DNA from: UBA12191 sp009937185
GTDB taxonomy: Bacteria > Planctomycetota > UBA8108 > UBA1146
Assembly (NCBI GenBank): GCA_938075155.1
Contig: CALJGL010000007.1
Coordinates: forward strand, 91,896-155,895
Length of the DNA stretch: 64,000 nt
Reading direction: 5' to 3'
Part shown: in pieces, positions 1-9,232 of the stretch
Numbering within the stretch: position 1 is the first letter of the stretch
How the letters are laid out: each line of letters begins with the position of its first letter
Notes under the pieces: generated by a model
What the model was told of the DNA's origin: nothing
What the model saw: only the letters and a program-made list of their open reading frames with translations
Database searches by the model: none
Position numbers and translations under genes: made by a program

Positions 1-83
1 ACGGCTCAGAGGCGTGTCTCCAGGAAAGACAGCTGTCTCTGGTTTGAGAAGAGGAGAGATATCGATGAGATCCAATGTTCTCC

Positions 84-866
84 TTACATCTCGGAACGTA
101 TGGCCCAGAGGTCAGGGAAAAGGGGCGTAAAGAGGGTCCTTTTTAGGAACTCAACCCCATCACTTCCTCCAGTACCGATTTTCGTGCCGATGGTTCGCTC
201 TGCCAGCTTCACATGACGATAGCGCCACTCCTGAATACCTTCGTCGATATCGGTGAGCAGTTCCAAAAGCACAGAGATATCCGGCTTCTCTCTGTACATT
301 CGAAGAAGTTCTTTTTGGACTCCCTCGTTTTCAGTGATCGCTTGTGTGACATCCCTGTCGAGAATTTCTTGAGGAATGTCGCATCCGCTCCGGGATAGAT
401 ATGAGTTCAACACATCCATCAGACAAGGTGCATTTAGCGATTGCTCCAGCTCATCTCTCAGCGGAACGCCTTCTGGTGTCATATCGAAAACGCGCTGTCT
501 TTTGTAACCTAGCCTGAACTCCATTATCCGGAATTGTACAGATTGAAATCCGCTAGCAGTGTCGAGTCTATCTCGAAAAGAAACGAAACTGAGTGGAGTC
601 ATCGTTTCAAGAATGTCGACTTGTTGAACAAGTGTTTTAAGAATCATTCTCATTCTTTTGAGAGTCGCCACGCATCCCCATTGATCATCTTCATTCAAGC
701 AGTGCTCGGCTCTGTCCATTTCATGAAGAAACTGTTTAAACCAAAGCTCGTACGTTTGATGGATGATGATGAAAAGAGTCTCGTCATGTTCGGCGGGCTC
801 TGATCTGGGAGTTTGAATATCCAGAAGTTGAGAGATCCCAAGATAATCGTGATACGTCAAGGTCAT
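84..866 (-). CDS. kynA: Tryptophan 2,3-dioxygenase
   Basis: Heme enzyme that opens the indole ring of L-tryptophan to N-formylkynurenine, the first step of the kynurenine pathway in the cytosol. The 260-residue length is normal for bacterial TDOs. Visible family motifs are FIIIHQTYELWFKQ at about 32-45, with His36 as the active-site histidine; SFRDRLDTASGFQS around 97-109; and RHVKLAERTIGTKIGTGG around 217-234, with His218 the expected proximal heme ligand. It is the last visible gene of a five-gene minus-strand operon; its ATG overlaps the stop of the monooxygenase gene in ATGA, so translation is probably coupled. Bases 1-83 downstream hold nothing I recognise. Confidence 0.96.
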   Translation of the reverse strand: MTLTYHDYLGISQLLDIQTPRSEPAEHDETLFIIIHQTYELWFKQFLHEMDRAEHCLNEDDQWGCVATLKRMRMILKTLVQQVDILETMTPLSFVSFRDRLDTASGFQSVQFRIMEFRLGYKRQRVFDMTPEGVPLRDELEQSLNAPCLMDVLNSYLSRSGCDIPQEILDRDVTQAITENEGVQKELLRMYREKPDISVLLELLTDIDEGIQEWRYRHVKLAERTIGTKIGTGGSDGVEFLKRTLFTPLFPDLWAIRSEM

Positions 867-2185
867 TTCAGACTCCAGAGCAAGGCCATCACAACAATGG
901 CGACCACTAGAACAACTACGAATCGAATAGTCTTTTCCTGTGACTTCGAAATACTCATCGCGTCAGCATACGGAGTATTTGAGAAACTAACCATCGAGTA
1001 AAGAGAACGGTACCACCCGGGGAGACATTTCTGTAGAAGGTTTGAAAACTTCTTGGAGAGCAAAAACAGAGGCTTAGCCACATGATCTTGCATTTCGTAG
1101 AAGTTTTGCAGGGCAAGATCTGCAATGGCATTACCGTTTACAATCCGCTCCTCCTGATACTCCTCGAGGGCTTGGCCGAGATCTTCTGGATTCGACTCTA
1201 TTCTCTCACAAAGAATTCGGACATCTTCAAAGCCAGCATTCATACCCTGACCATAAAATGGCACGATGGCATGCGCAGAATCACCGACAAGTGCGATTTT
1301 CCCCACAACCCAAGGCTTGCATCGAATCGTCACAAGAGACGAAGGCGTGGAAGCTAAGTACTGCTCTTCCAAATCAGGAACCAGAGCAGGAACGTCCGGG
1401 AACCATTCTTCGAAATACCTCTTCACCTGACTGGCATCTTTCAGTTGAGAAAATGAATTCTCACCTTCGAGAGGCCAGAAGAGAGTCCCTGTAAAAGAAC
1501 CATCGCCATTTGGTAGGGCAATCATCATGAACTTTCCCCGTGGCCAAATATGTAGGGCATTTTTCTCTATTCGAAAATCGCCATCTTCTGCGGGAGGGAT
1601 ATACAACTCGGTATATCCATGTGTGAGATAATCCTGCGAAAAGTTGAAGCGATCACCCACCATTAAATTCTGGCGTACCGCTGAATATGCACCGTCTGCA
1701 CCAATAACTAAGTCGCCATTCACCTCAACGATTTCACCTGTATCTTCATGTTCAAAGCGAACCACGCCTGCTCTGGCATCTACTCCAATGCAGCGTTGCT
1801 GAAAGTGAAGTTCTACTTCCTTTTCCTCCGCTGCCTTTTCAATCAAAAACTTATTTAATCCACCCCGTGATATGCTGTAGATATTGTCGTCAGCGTTGGG
1901 TGAATAAGGCTGAAAGGTCGTCGCGGAATCTTTTCCATGCATTCTGCGACCTCGCATTGGAACTGCCATTTCCAATGCATGCTCACGTAGGCCTACTCTT
2001 TCTAAGGCAGTGAGACCTCGCGTTGAAATCGCAAGATTAATACTTCGTCCATGAACTATTGTCGCATCACGAATATCTCCACGGCGTTCATATACGGAGA
2101 CCTTATGACCATCGCGGGACAATGCCAACGCAGCGAGTGCGCCAGTCAAACCTCCCCCAACGATGACGATGGATTTTTTCAACAT
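863..2185 (-). CDS. kmo: Kynurenine 3-monooxygenase (FAD-dependent)
   Basis: Flavoprotein hydroxylase that converts L-kynurenine to 3-hydroxykynurenine with NADPH and O2. The protein begins with an FAD-binding Rossmann motif (IVIVGGGLTGALAALAL), then has GADGAYSAVR in the middle and the second FAD motif LVGDSAHAIVPFYGQGMNAGFEDV. An in-frame upstream ATG at 2284 exists, but the start at 2185 places the Rossmann strand at residue 5 and leaves one base after the kynureninase stop, so I prefer it (440 aa). The C-terminus ends in a strongly hydrophobic helix (about residues 417-437), suggesting a membrane anchor like that of the eukaryotic enzyme; this is inference. Confidence 0.94.
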   Translation of the reverse strand: MLKKSIVIVGGGLTGALAALALSRDGHKVSVYERRGDIRDATIVHGRSINLAISTRGLTALERVGLREHALEMAVPMRGRRMHGKDSATTFQPYSPNADDNIYSISRGGLNKFLIEKAAEEKEVELHFQQRCIGVDARAGVVRFEHEDTGEIVEVNGDLVIGADGAYSAVRQNLMVGDRFNFSQDYLTHGYTELYIPPAEDGDFRIEKNALHIWPRGKFMMIALPNGDGSFTGTLFWPLEGENSFSQLKDASQVKRYFEEWFPDVPALVPDLEEQYLASTPSSLVTIRCKPWVVGKIALVGDSAHAIVPFYGQGMNAGFEDVRILCERIESNPEDLGQALEEYQEERIVNGNAIADLALQNFYEMQDHVAKPLFLLSKKFSNLLQKCLPGWYRSLYSMVSFSNTPYADAMSISKSQEKTIRFVVVLVVAIVVMALLWSLK

Positions 2186-2186
2186 A

Positions 2187-3458
2187 TCAGTTCGTCGCCC
2201 CCACTTGTTCTCCCAATACCTGGGAGAATCGAGCGATCTCTTCATAGGTATTATACAAAGGAGTCGGAGCAATCCGGATAACATCCGGAGGACGGAAGTC
2301 TGTGACTATTCCAGTGGCCTGAAGAGACTCTCTCAATTCTTGAGCACTTCCATGAACTTTTATAGAAATCTGTGCTCCTCTGCTGTTTTCGTCGGCAGGC
2401 GTGATGATCGAATAATGATCCTCACCTATAGCACTAATACACTCCTCCAAAAATCCAGTCATTCTTTTTGAACGCTCTCTGAGTGAACTGATTCCTACCT
2501 CATCGAAAATCGCTAAAGAAGCGTGCAACGGTGCCATCGACAAGATCGGCGGATTAGAAACTTGCCAACCTTCAGCACCCGGGTGAGGTACGAAATCTGT
2601 CATCTCGTCCATCTGAAATCTCGTTGAAGGGTCATTCCCCCACCAACCTGCGAGTCGAACAAGATCTTCGTTTGTCGCATGTCGCTCGTGAACGAACGCT
2701 CCCCCGACTGCTCCTGGTCCACAATTGATGTACTTGTAACTACACCAGGCTGCAAAATCGACGCCGTCGTCATGTAAATTGAGGTCAATATTTCCCGCAG
2801 CATGTGCAAGATCGACCCCAAATGGAACATCATGTGCAGCACACGCTGCTGAAATAGCAGCGAGGTCATAGGCTTGACCCGTGAAAAAATTGACTCCCGC
2901 CAACATCACCATCGCCAACTCTGAATGATGCTCTTCGATCGACGCGACAATATCTTGAGTTTCAAGACAGTGGCGGCCTTCTTTTGGCTCCAGAACCAGC
3001 ATATCCCGATTCACATCGCCATCGTGCCAACGAATCTGAGCTTGCAATGCGTAGATATCAGAGGGGAAGGTGGGCGCATCTGAAAGGATACGCGTCTTGC
3101 GACCTTCGGGGCGATAGAAGGAGGCCATCAGGAAATGGAGATTTGCTGTCAGGGTATTCATAAATACCACTTCACCGGGACGAGCACCGACAAGACGAGC
3201 CCCACTTTCGCGGAAGGACTCATGATAGGGATACCAAGGCCTGCGGGCATGATGATGCCCGTCTACAGCCAGATCTCTCCAGTCCTCAAGCTCTGCTTGC
3301 ACGTCTCCAAAAACCGCCTTGGGCATGAGCCCCAGTGAATTCCCGCAAAAGTAGACCATATCCCCACCGTCTTTTCTTTGCGGGATATGAAATTGATCTC
3401 TTCGGGTTTTTACGGGGTCTTGATCTTCAAGTTGTCGTGCCCTGTCCAGCAATGTCAT
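2187..3458 (-). CDS. kynU: Kynureninase
   Basis: PLP enzyme that cleaves 3-hydroxykynurenine (or kynurenine) to 3-hydroxyanthranilate (or anthranilate) and alanine. Family signatures are FCGNSLGLMP near the N-terminus, GVDLAHAAGN for the cofactor-binding aspartate, and SYKYINCGPGAVGG with the Schiff-base lysine. A Met six residues upstream at 3476 is possible, but the ATG at 3458 overlaps the ACMSD stop by one base (TGATG), typical of translational coupling and giving 423 aa. It lies between ACMSD and the monooxygenase, consistent with feeding 3-hydroxyanthranilate to the dioxygenase encoded two genes upstream. Confidence 0.95.
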   Translation of the reverse strand: MTLLDRARQLEDQDPVKTRRDQFHIPQRKDGGDMVYFCGNSLGLMPKAVFGDVQAELEDWRDLAVDGHHHARRPWYPYHESFRESGARLVGARPGEVVFMNTLTANLHFLMASFYRPEGRKTRILSDAPTFPSDIYALQAQIRWHDGDVNRDMLVLEPKEGRHCLETQDIVASIEEHHSELAMVMLAGVNFFTGQAYDLAAISAACAAHDVPFGVDLAHAAGNIDLNLHDDGVDFAAWCSYKYINCGPGAVGGAFVHERHATNEDLVRLAGWWGNDPSTRFQMDEMTDFVPHPGAEGWQVSNPPILSMAPLHASLAIFDEVGISSLRERSKRMTGFLEECISAIGEDHYSIITPADENSRGAQISIKVHGSAQELRESLQATGIVTDFRPPDVIRIAPTPLYNTYEEIARFSQVLGEQVGATN

Positions 3459-4495
3459 CACGAATCTCCTCCACACTGTTCAGGAAATGATCCGGGATCC
3501 AATCCCAGAAACTCCCATGCAGTACCTCCCAGCAGTCGATCTTTCTGGGTTTCTGACAAACTCTTCATCGCTGTGATCATCGCTCCGGGATGATCTTCTC
3601 CGAGAGGGAATGGGTAGTCACTCCCTAGCGCTAATTTGTCCACCCCCACCAACGCCATCAGTTGTTCCAGGTTGTTAGGGTCATGGACTAAAGTGTCGAG
3701 ATAAAACTGGCCCAAATACTCACTGGGAGTCTTGCACCCATTGACTCCACAAAGATCCGGACGAGCCTTGTACCCTTTGTCAATTCTCGCCAAGGTGCCG
3801 GGGAAAGACCCCCCACCGTGGGCGAAACAAATTTTGAGCTCTGGTAACCGATCGAAGATTCCACCGAAGATCATCGAACAGATCGCAAGGCTGGTCTCCG
3901 CCGGCATCCCTACCAACCAAGGTAAAAAGTAAGATCCCAATCGATCGGCACCGAGCATGTCCCACGGATGAACAAAGATGGAGACATCTCTTTTCGCCGC
4001 ATGCTCAAGGACGGGAAACAACTCTGGAGCGTCCAGATTCCACTCATTGCAGTGAGTTCCTATCTGTAAGCCTGGAAATCCAAGCTCATCGACACAACGG
4101 TCCATTTCGAGGCATGCCAACTCAGGATCTTGGAGTGGAGCCGTTCCGAGGCCTACAAACCTTGAAGGGGTGTCCTTGACCACTTCTGCAATGTGATCGT
4201 TGAGTAGGCGAGATAAATCATGCGCGTCAGCCGCCTGAGCCCAGTAACTAAACATGATGGGGACCGTCGAAAGTGCCTGAACGTCGATACCCTGTCGATC
4301 GCAATCTTCGATTCTCTTCTCAGGATTCCAGCAGCGGTCATCCACTTCTCTGAAAAACTTCCCATCCTTCCAAAGCTTTGCACAACAGGGTGCATGATGC
4401 TCGATGGAGACGAAGCCGTCGTAGCCATATCTTTTTGACAGATCGGGCCACTGCTCAGGCAGAATGTGTGTATGAAGATCGACTTTGAGCGACAT
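3458..4495 (-). CDS. 2-amino-3-carboxymuconate-6-semialdehyde decarboxylase (ACMSD)
   Basis: Amidohydrolase-superfamily zinc decarboxylase acting on the unstable ring-opened product of 3-hydroxyanthranilate, giving 2-aminomuconate semialdehyde and diverting flux from spontaneous quinolinate formation. The 345-aa protein has the metal motif His8-x-His10, His176 in FVHPWDM and Asp293 in GSDYPFPLGED, with the probable catalytic His226 in FAHGGG and Arg49 in FFRE; these lie within one or two positions of the residues known in Pseudomonas ACMSD. No Cys or metal residue is missing. It is the second gene of the operon and overlaps kynU by one base. A related amidohydrolase decarboxylase is possible, but the context makes ACMSD very likely. 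Confidence 0.94.
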   Translation of the reverse strand: MSLKVDLHTHILPEQWPDLSKRYGYDGFVSIEHHAPCCAKLWKDGKFFREVDDRCWNPEKRIEDCDRQGIDVQALSTVPIMFSYWAQAADAHDLSRLLNDHIAEVVKDTPSRFVGLGTAPLQDPELACLEMDRCVDELGFPGLQIGTHCNEWNLDAPELFPVLEHAAKRDVSIFVHPWDMLGADRLGSYFLPWLVGMPAETSLAICSMIFGGIFDRLPELKICFAHGGGSFPGTLARIDKGYKARPDLCGVNGCKTPSEYLGQFYLDTLVHDPNNLEQLMALVGVDKLALGSDYPFPLGEDHPGAMITAMKSLSETQKDRLLGGTAWEFLGLDPGSFPEQCGGDS

Positions 4496-4555
4496 GACAG
4501 CCTCCAGGGGATCGACCTGACAGGGAACGACCCACCTCTGAAAGAAAGGAGAAGT

Positions 4556-5080
4556 TTACGGTGCCGGGCTTACCGGTTGGACAACTGTCCCACACTCACT
4601 GCAAGTCCGTTGATCTTCATTTTCCCAGAAATTTCCCAAGAGAGGTTTCAGCTGACCGACGATGTCCGTCAACACAAACTGGGCATTCAGTACCTTGTGA
4701 TTGCACTGATCGCAGTAGACGACGAATTGATCCTCTACACCCTCTGGTCTTTTTCTTTCGACCACCATTCCGATGGTGCCTTCTCCTCGCTGAGGAGAAT
4801 GGGGAATCCCAGGGGGAAGCAACATGACATCGCCCTCCCTAATCACAATATCCCGTTCTTTTCCGTCTTCTTTCACCTTGAGGACCATGTCTCCTTCAAG
4901 CTGGTGAAAGAATTCTTCGGTCTCATTGATGTGATAATCTTTTCGCAGATTCGGACCACCCACGATCATGACGATAAAATCGGTATTTTTCCAAACTACC
5001 TGATTTCCCACAGGGGGCTTCAGAAGGTGTCGATGCTCATCAATCCACTCTTTAAGGGAAAATGCCGTAAGTGTAGACAT
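4556..5080 (-). CDS. nbaC: 3-hydroxyanthranilate 3,4-dioxygenase
   Basis: Cupin Fe(II) dioxygenase that opens 3-hydroxyanthranilate to 2-amino-3-carboxymuconate semialdehyde, the ACMSD substrate. The 174-aa chain has the iron ligands His50, Glu56 (DYHINETEEFF) and His94 (IPHSPQR), substrate arginines Arg46 and Arg98, and Glu109. The C-terminal rubredoxin-like site has Cys123-x-x-Cys126 and Cys160-x-x-Cys163, which marks the bacterial type. Two ATGs lie six bases apart; AAGGA is one base before the first and seven before the second, so I chose the second (5080). It is the promoter-proximal gene of the kynurenine operon; 60 bases separate it from ACMSD. Confidence 0.95.
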   Translation of the reverse strand: MSTLTAFSLKEWIDEHRHLLKPPVGNQVVWKNTDFIVMIVGGPNLRKDYHINETEEFFHQLEGDMVLKVKEDGKERDIVIREGDVMLLPPGIPHSPQRGEGTIGMVVERKRPEGVEDQFVVYCDQCNHKVLNAQFVLTDIVGQLKPLLGNFWENEDQRTCSECGTVVQPVSPAP

Positions 5081-5281
5081 GATCATGTCCTTTCCAAGGA
5101 TCTACTCTGGGGTCTCCGCTTGAATACTCCACGGTTACCGTTATACAGTAATCCTTCTATGGTTCTTCGGCAACGAAGACCCAGCAGGTAAACTACGCTC
5201 TATTGGAGAGAATAAACTCCAGATCGATAGAAGCGCAAACCAGAGAAGCCAACAGCAACATTAGGAATTGGAGGACTGCCC

Positions 5282-6007
5282 ATGGGTACCGAGGAGATCA
5301 AGTTTCTACCCACCGATTTCGAAAAGTTTGCAGACTCCGTACAAGACAATGCTGAATTCAACGACGCTCGCCTCGAAGTTCGAAGAAAACTCGATTTATT
5401 GGGTAAAGCAGGAGGCGAAAAATTGTCGGACGGTGTCCATGATTTCGTCTCCAGAGCCAGCCTCCACCATCCTCACAAAGCGAACTCGTTCAAAGTTGAC
5501 AAGCAATGGGTCTATCTCTCTCGGGCCGAATCTGAACGTAAGGAACTTCAAGGTCGGCTCGGTCAGGAAATCGGAGAAGATTTAGGTAGTGATTACAATC
5601 ATGCTGTCCTCGTATTGGAAATTCAGCACTCCGGTTTGACCCTTGCATTGAGGATTCACCCCAGAGCCTGGTGGGATGGCGAAAACCTCAGGCGACAAAT
5701 GGGACGTCAAGAAGGCCGAGAAAACCTTGCGGCAGCGGTCAAGCCGCTGAAGGGCTTTCGCCTAAGAATCGATGACAATAAAACTTCAAGGGCTTGTGAA
5801 ACGGTGGACGACATCGAGTGGATGACAGTTCGTAAACATTTCACTCCCGGTGAACACTGGATTCACATCGAGAAACATATCGAAGGAGATTCTCTTTTTG
5901 TCAGTTCCGGCGGATTCCAAGAGCGCCTACTCGATGAGTGGAGTCGTCTCTTGCCGGCTTACAAACTTTTTTGCTGGCATAAAAATAATGACGAACTGTT
6001 CGCCTAA
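5282..6007 (+). CDS. Conserved-looking hypothetical protein, 241 aa
   Basis: I do not recognise this protein. It is soluble and highly charged, with no signal peptide or membrane helix. Features include HHPHKANSFKVDKQWVYLSR around 62-81, IQHSGLTLALRIHPRAWWDG around 114-133 and a C-terminal RLLPAYKLFCWHKNNDE. A strong ribosome binding site (GGAGG at about 5270) sits eight or nine bases before the ATG, so the start is secure. It is transcribed divergently from the kynurenine operon across a 200-base region, and is followed 91 bases later by the cytochrome gene. The dense coding character and good SD support a real gene; function unknown. Confidence 0.85.
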   Translation: MGTEEIKFLPTDFEKFADSVQDNAEFNDARLEVRRKLDLLGKAGGEKLSDGVHDFVSRASLHHPHKANSFKVDKQWVYLSRAESERKELQGRLGQEIGEDLGSDYNHAVLVLEIQHSGLTLALRIHPRAWWDGENLRRQMGRQEGRENLAAAVKPLKGFRLRIDDNKTSRACETVDDIEWMTVRKHFTPGEHWIHIEKHIEGDSLFVSSGGFQERLLDEWSRLLPAYKLFCWHKNNDELFA

Positions 6008-6098
6008 ATCAGTATCGACCATATAGATGGCATAAGGCTTCAGGCTGGCTCGTTTATCTCGAGTGATTTTCTGGAATAATCGTCCTGGAGGGAGCGCC

Positions 6099-9000
6099 AT
6101 GACAATGACCAGAAAATCAACTCCGCCATTGTTGAAGTCAGTACTACTGCTTCTATCCCTCTCTCTGGGTTTGTCCGCTTTAGCCACTCCTGTCAACGAC
6201 GAGAAGAATGAAGACAACGTCCCTGATTTCTCTTCAGTGATTCGCCCCATCCTGTCTCGACACTGCCTTCCGTGTCACGGTCCCGATAAAAATACACGAA
6301 AAGCGGACCTCAGGCTGGATATACACGAGTGGGCTCTAGACGTTCTCGATCCTAGTTCTCCAGATGGTGGAGAGTTCTCTCGAAGAATTCTTAGCTCGGA
6401 TCAAGATGATCAAATGCCCCCGCCTGACTTCATTGAATCTTTGGACAATGAGGAGAGAGAAACACTCATCCGCTGGGTCAATGCCGGAGCCCCTTGGGAA
6501 GAGCACTGGAGCTTCGAGCCTCTTATTCATCCTGTATTGCCAGCGAGCTCTAGTGATTCAGGCATCGATTTCTTTATCCATGAAAAACTAAAGCAACGAG
6601 GGCTTTCACCTTCCGAGAGTGCGATGCCAGAAACGTTAGCCAGAAGATCTTCATTGGATATCACTGGCCTTCCACCTGAACCGGAGCGAGTCGACGCATT
6701 TCTTCTTGAGTATGCTTCCCATCCGAATGAAGCATGGACGAAGTGGATCGATGACTTACTGTCATCTCCCTCATATGGAGAACGCTGGGCAAGCCTTTGG
6801 CTGGATTTATCCAGATACGCTGATACGAAGGGTTATGAACAAGACGGGCATCGAAACATTTGGCCTTGGCGTGATTGGCTCATTCGATCACTGAATTCTG
6901 ATATGCCTTTTGACCGTTTCACACAGGAACAGCTCGCAGGAGACCTCCTCTCCGACGCCACAGATCAGACTCGTATCGCTACTGCATTTCATAGAAATAC
7001 TCTAACGAATGACGAAGGAGGAACTCAGGACGAAGAATTTCGGGTCGCGGCAGTCGTCGATAGGGTCAATACCACCATGGAAGTCTGGATGGGCCTGACT
7101 GCTGCCTGTGCTCAATGTCATGACCATAAATATGATCCGATATCCCAGAAGGAATATTATCAGCTCTACGATGTTTTTAATCAGACACAAGATTCCGATC
7201 GAAATGACGAGTTCCCCACTCTTCCCGTTCTCAAAGATGATGACGAAATCGAATTAGTTAAAACTCGGGAACTTCTCTCTCAACAACTCCAAACTCTATC
7301 TGAAGAAAAACTACAAATACCAGATCCTATAAAACAAGAGTCGCCACCTGATCCTGCGACAGCAGAAGTGATGATCGATCTCGCATACTCAGGAGTCACA
7401 CTTCCACTCGCCACAGAAACCATCGATCAAACAGTGACTCCATGGATTTGGTCCCCTGCACCGGTGAATTCACCCGAAGGATTGACCCGGATCATCCGCC
7501 AGAAAGCCCCTCCCCAACAAACTCGACAGGTCTTTTTTGATCAAAGCCTGATCCCGGTTTCGGTTCGAAATGGGGATATCCTTTCTATTCAAGTAAAGAT
7601 TCTGGAGTCTCCACAAACTTTGATGCTTCAGGTTCACTCTGCGGATGAAACCACATGGGAGCATCGTGCGTTTTGGGGTGAAGACCTGTTCACATGGGGA
7701 ATCTCTGGCACGCCATCTCGCTGGCAAATGGGCGATACCACTAACCTACAAGTCACTGGGGAATGGCTGAATCTCGAAATCCCCATTTCAACTATCGCGA
7801 TCACACCCGACAAAAAAATTACTGGAGTTGCACTGTCTCAAATCGGAGGCCTCGTCGAATGGGGTGGTGTACGGCTTCGTGGAATCCGTGAAGAAACTCC
7901 ACGCCCATTATCGAATTTTGACGACTTCCTCAATATGTATCCTCAGTTTCAATCCCAACTATTGCCCGCTGAAATACGATCTCTGATCGAACAGAATCCC
8001 GCACTCGGATCTGACTCTTTTCAAAATCTATTCGATTGGTGGAAGAGCGAGGTTTCGCTGTACGGTCGAATGATTCTCTTTTCAAGAAAACAAGAAATCG
8101 CACAGACTCGAAAACTCCTTGAGTCTATTAAATCCAGGGCTGTTTCGGTTCCGATACTCGCCTCTCTTTCTGCAGAAATGAAAAGGGAAACACGTCTACT
8201 TCAGAGAGGTTCGTATCTTCAACCGGGCGAAATCGTAACGGGAAATGTCCCCGAGTTTCTGCACTCACCGTCCAGCAACACTCCCATGAATCGATTGGAA
8301 TTGGCGAAGTGGCTTGTTCATCCCGACAACCCTTTAACAGCAAGAGTTCAGGTCAATCGCATATGGGAGCAACTTTTCGGAAAAGGTTTGGTGAGAACCG
8401 TCGAGGACCTCGGTACTCAGGGCGAACTGCCGAGCCACCCTGAGTTACTGGATCATCTGGCTGTCACCTGGCAGGAAAGTGACCAATGGAGTCTTAAGGC
8501 ATTGATTCGCCGGATCATGCTGAGTGATACCTATCGCCAAAGCAGCCGTCAGACACCTGAACATTTACGGATAGATCCTGATAATGTTTGGCTCGCAAGG
8601 GCACCGAGAACAAGACTTACTGCAGAAATGATCCGTGATCAGGCTCTGGCCGTCGGTGGGCTCCTGTCTCGAAAACTGTACGGTCCACCCGTCTATCCCC
8701 CACAACCCGATGGTGTTTGGCAAGTGGTCTACAATGGCTCTAATTGGCCCACGAGCGTCGGCGAAAATAGAGTACGCCGAAGCCTCTATACCTATTGGCG
8801 AAGAACAGCACCTTATCCGGCGATGCTGATTTTTGATTCTCCCGATCGTCAAGTATGCCAATCTCGGCGCATTCGAACAAACACACCTCTTCAAGCCTTG
8901 GTCACACTCAATGATCCTGTCTACATCGAAGCCGCGGCCGGATTGGCAAAGCTGGCTTTATCAGAGAACGACACTGTTCTTGACGCTGTCACCTTCGCTT

Positions 9001-9227
9001 TTCGACGAGCGCTCTCAAGAAAACCTGAATCAGCAGAATTAGAAACACTGATGTCATTCGTATCGCAACAAATCGATCACTTCTCTGAATCTCCAGAAAA
9101 TGCTCACGCACTCATCGAAGGCGCAAACTGGGATATTTCAACAGAGCAAGATCCTCTGGAAGCTGCCGCTCTGATTATTTTGGCAAATGTAATTCTAAAC
9201 CTCGATGAATTTCTCGTCAGGGGGTGA
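6099..9227 (+). CDS. Secreted planctomycete-type cytochrome c (PSCyt1-DUF1549-DUF1553)
   Basis: A 1042-aa exported protein of a family greatly expanded in planctomycetes. After a signal peptide (hydrophobic about 11-30) comes a PSCyt1 heme motif Cys56-x-x-Cys59-His60 in RHCLPCHGPD. The DUF1549 region follows (residues about 165-370, including YGERWASLWLDLSRYADTKGYEQD, TDEEF-like NDEGGTQDEEF and CAQCHDHKYDP, a second CxxCH). The C-terminal DUF1553 region includes NPLTARVQVNRIWEQLFGKGLVRTVEDLG and SDTYRQSS. The start at 6099 is chosen because GGAGG lies seven bases upstream; an earlier in-frame ATG at 6063 lacks one. The downstream DUF1501 gene overlaps, the normal pairing. Role inferred in periplasmic polysaccharide or electron-transfer chemistry, unproven. 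Confidence 0.93.
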   Translation: MTMTRKSTPPLLKSVLLLLSLSLGLSALATPVNDEKNEDNVPDFSSVIRPILSRHCLPCHGPDKNTRKADLRLDIHEWALDVLDPSSPDGGEFSRRILSSDQDDQMPPPDFIESLDNEERETLIRWVNAGAPWEEHWSFEPLIHPVLPASSSDSGIDFFIHEKLKQRGLSPSESAMPETLARRSSLDITGLPPEPERVDAFLLEYASHPNEAWTKWIDDLLSSPSYGERWASLWLDLSRYADTKGYEQDGHRNIWPWRDWLIRSLNSDMPFDRFTQEQLAGDLLSDATDQTRIATAFHRNTLTNDEGGTQDEEFRVAAVVDRVNTTMEVWMGLTAACAQCHDHKYDPISQKEYYQLYDVFNQTQDSDRNDEFPTLPVLKDDDEIELVKTRELLSQQLQTLSEEKLQIPDPIKQESPPDPATAEVMIDLAYSGVTLPLATETIDQTVTPWIWSPAPVNSPEGLTRIIRQKAPPQQTRQVFFDQSLIPVSVRNGDILSIQVKILESPQTLMLQVHSADETTWEHRAFWGEDLFTWGISGTPSRWQMGDTTNLQVTGEWLNLEIPISTIAITPDKKITGVALSQIGGLVEWGGVRLRGIREETPRPLSNFDDFLNMYPQFQSQLLPAEIRSLIEQNPALGSDSFQNLFDWWKSEVSLYGRMILFSRKQEIAQTRKLLESIKSRAVSVPILASLSAEMKRETRLLQRGSYLQPGEIVTGNVPEFLHSPSSNTPMNRLELAKWLVHPDNPLTARVQVNRIWEQLFGKGLVRTVEDLGTQGELPSHPELLDHLAVTWQESDQWSLKALIRRIMLSDTYRQSSRQTPEHLRIDPDNVWLARAPRTRLTAEMIRDQALAVGGLLSRKLYGPPVYPPQPDGVWQVVYNGSNWPTSVGENRVRRSLYTYWRRTAPYPAMLIFDSPDRQVCQSRRIRTNTPLQALVTLNDPVYIEAAAGLAKLALSENDTVLDAVTFAFRRALSRKPESAELETLMSFVSQQIDHFSESPENAHALIEGANWDISTEQDPLEAAALIILANVILNLDEFLVRG

Positions 9228-9232
9228 CGATC

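Noticed and set aside
4466..5191. Long plus-strand ORF (241 codons) opposite the 3-hydroxyanthranilate dioxygenase
   Set aside because: It runs antisense to a gene with complete catalytic motifs and has no recognisable domain; a shadow of the real gene.
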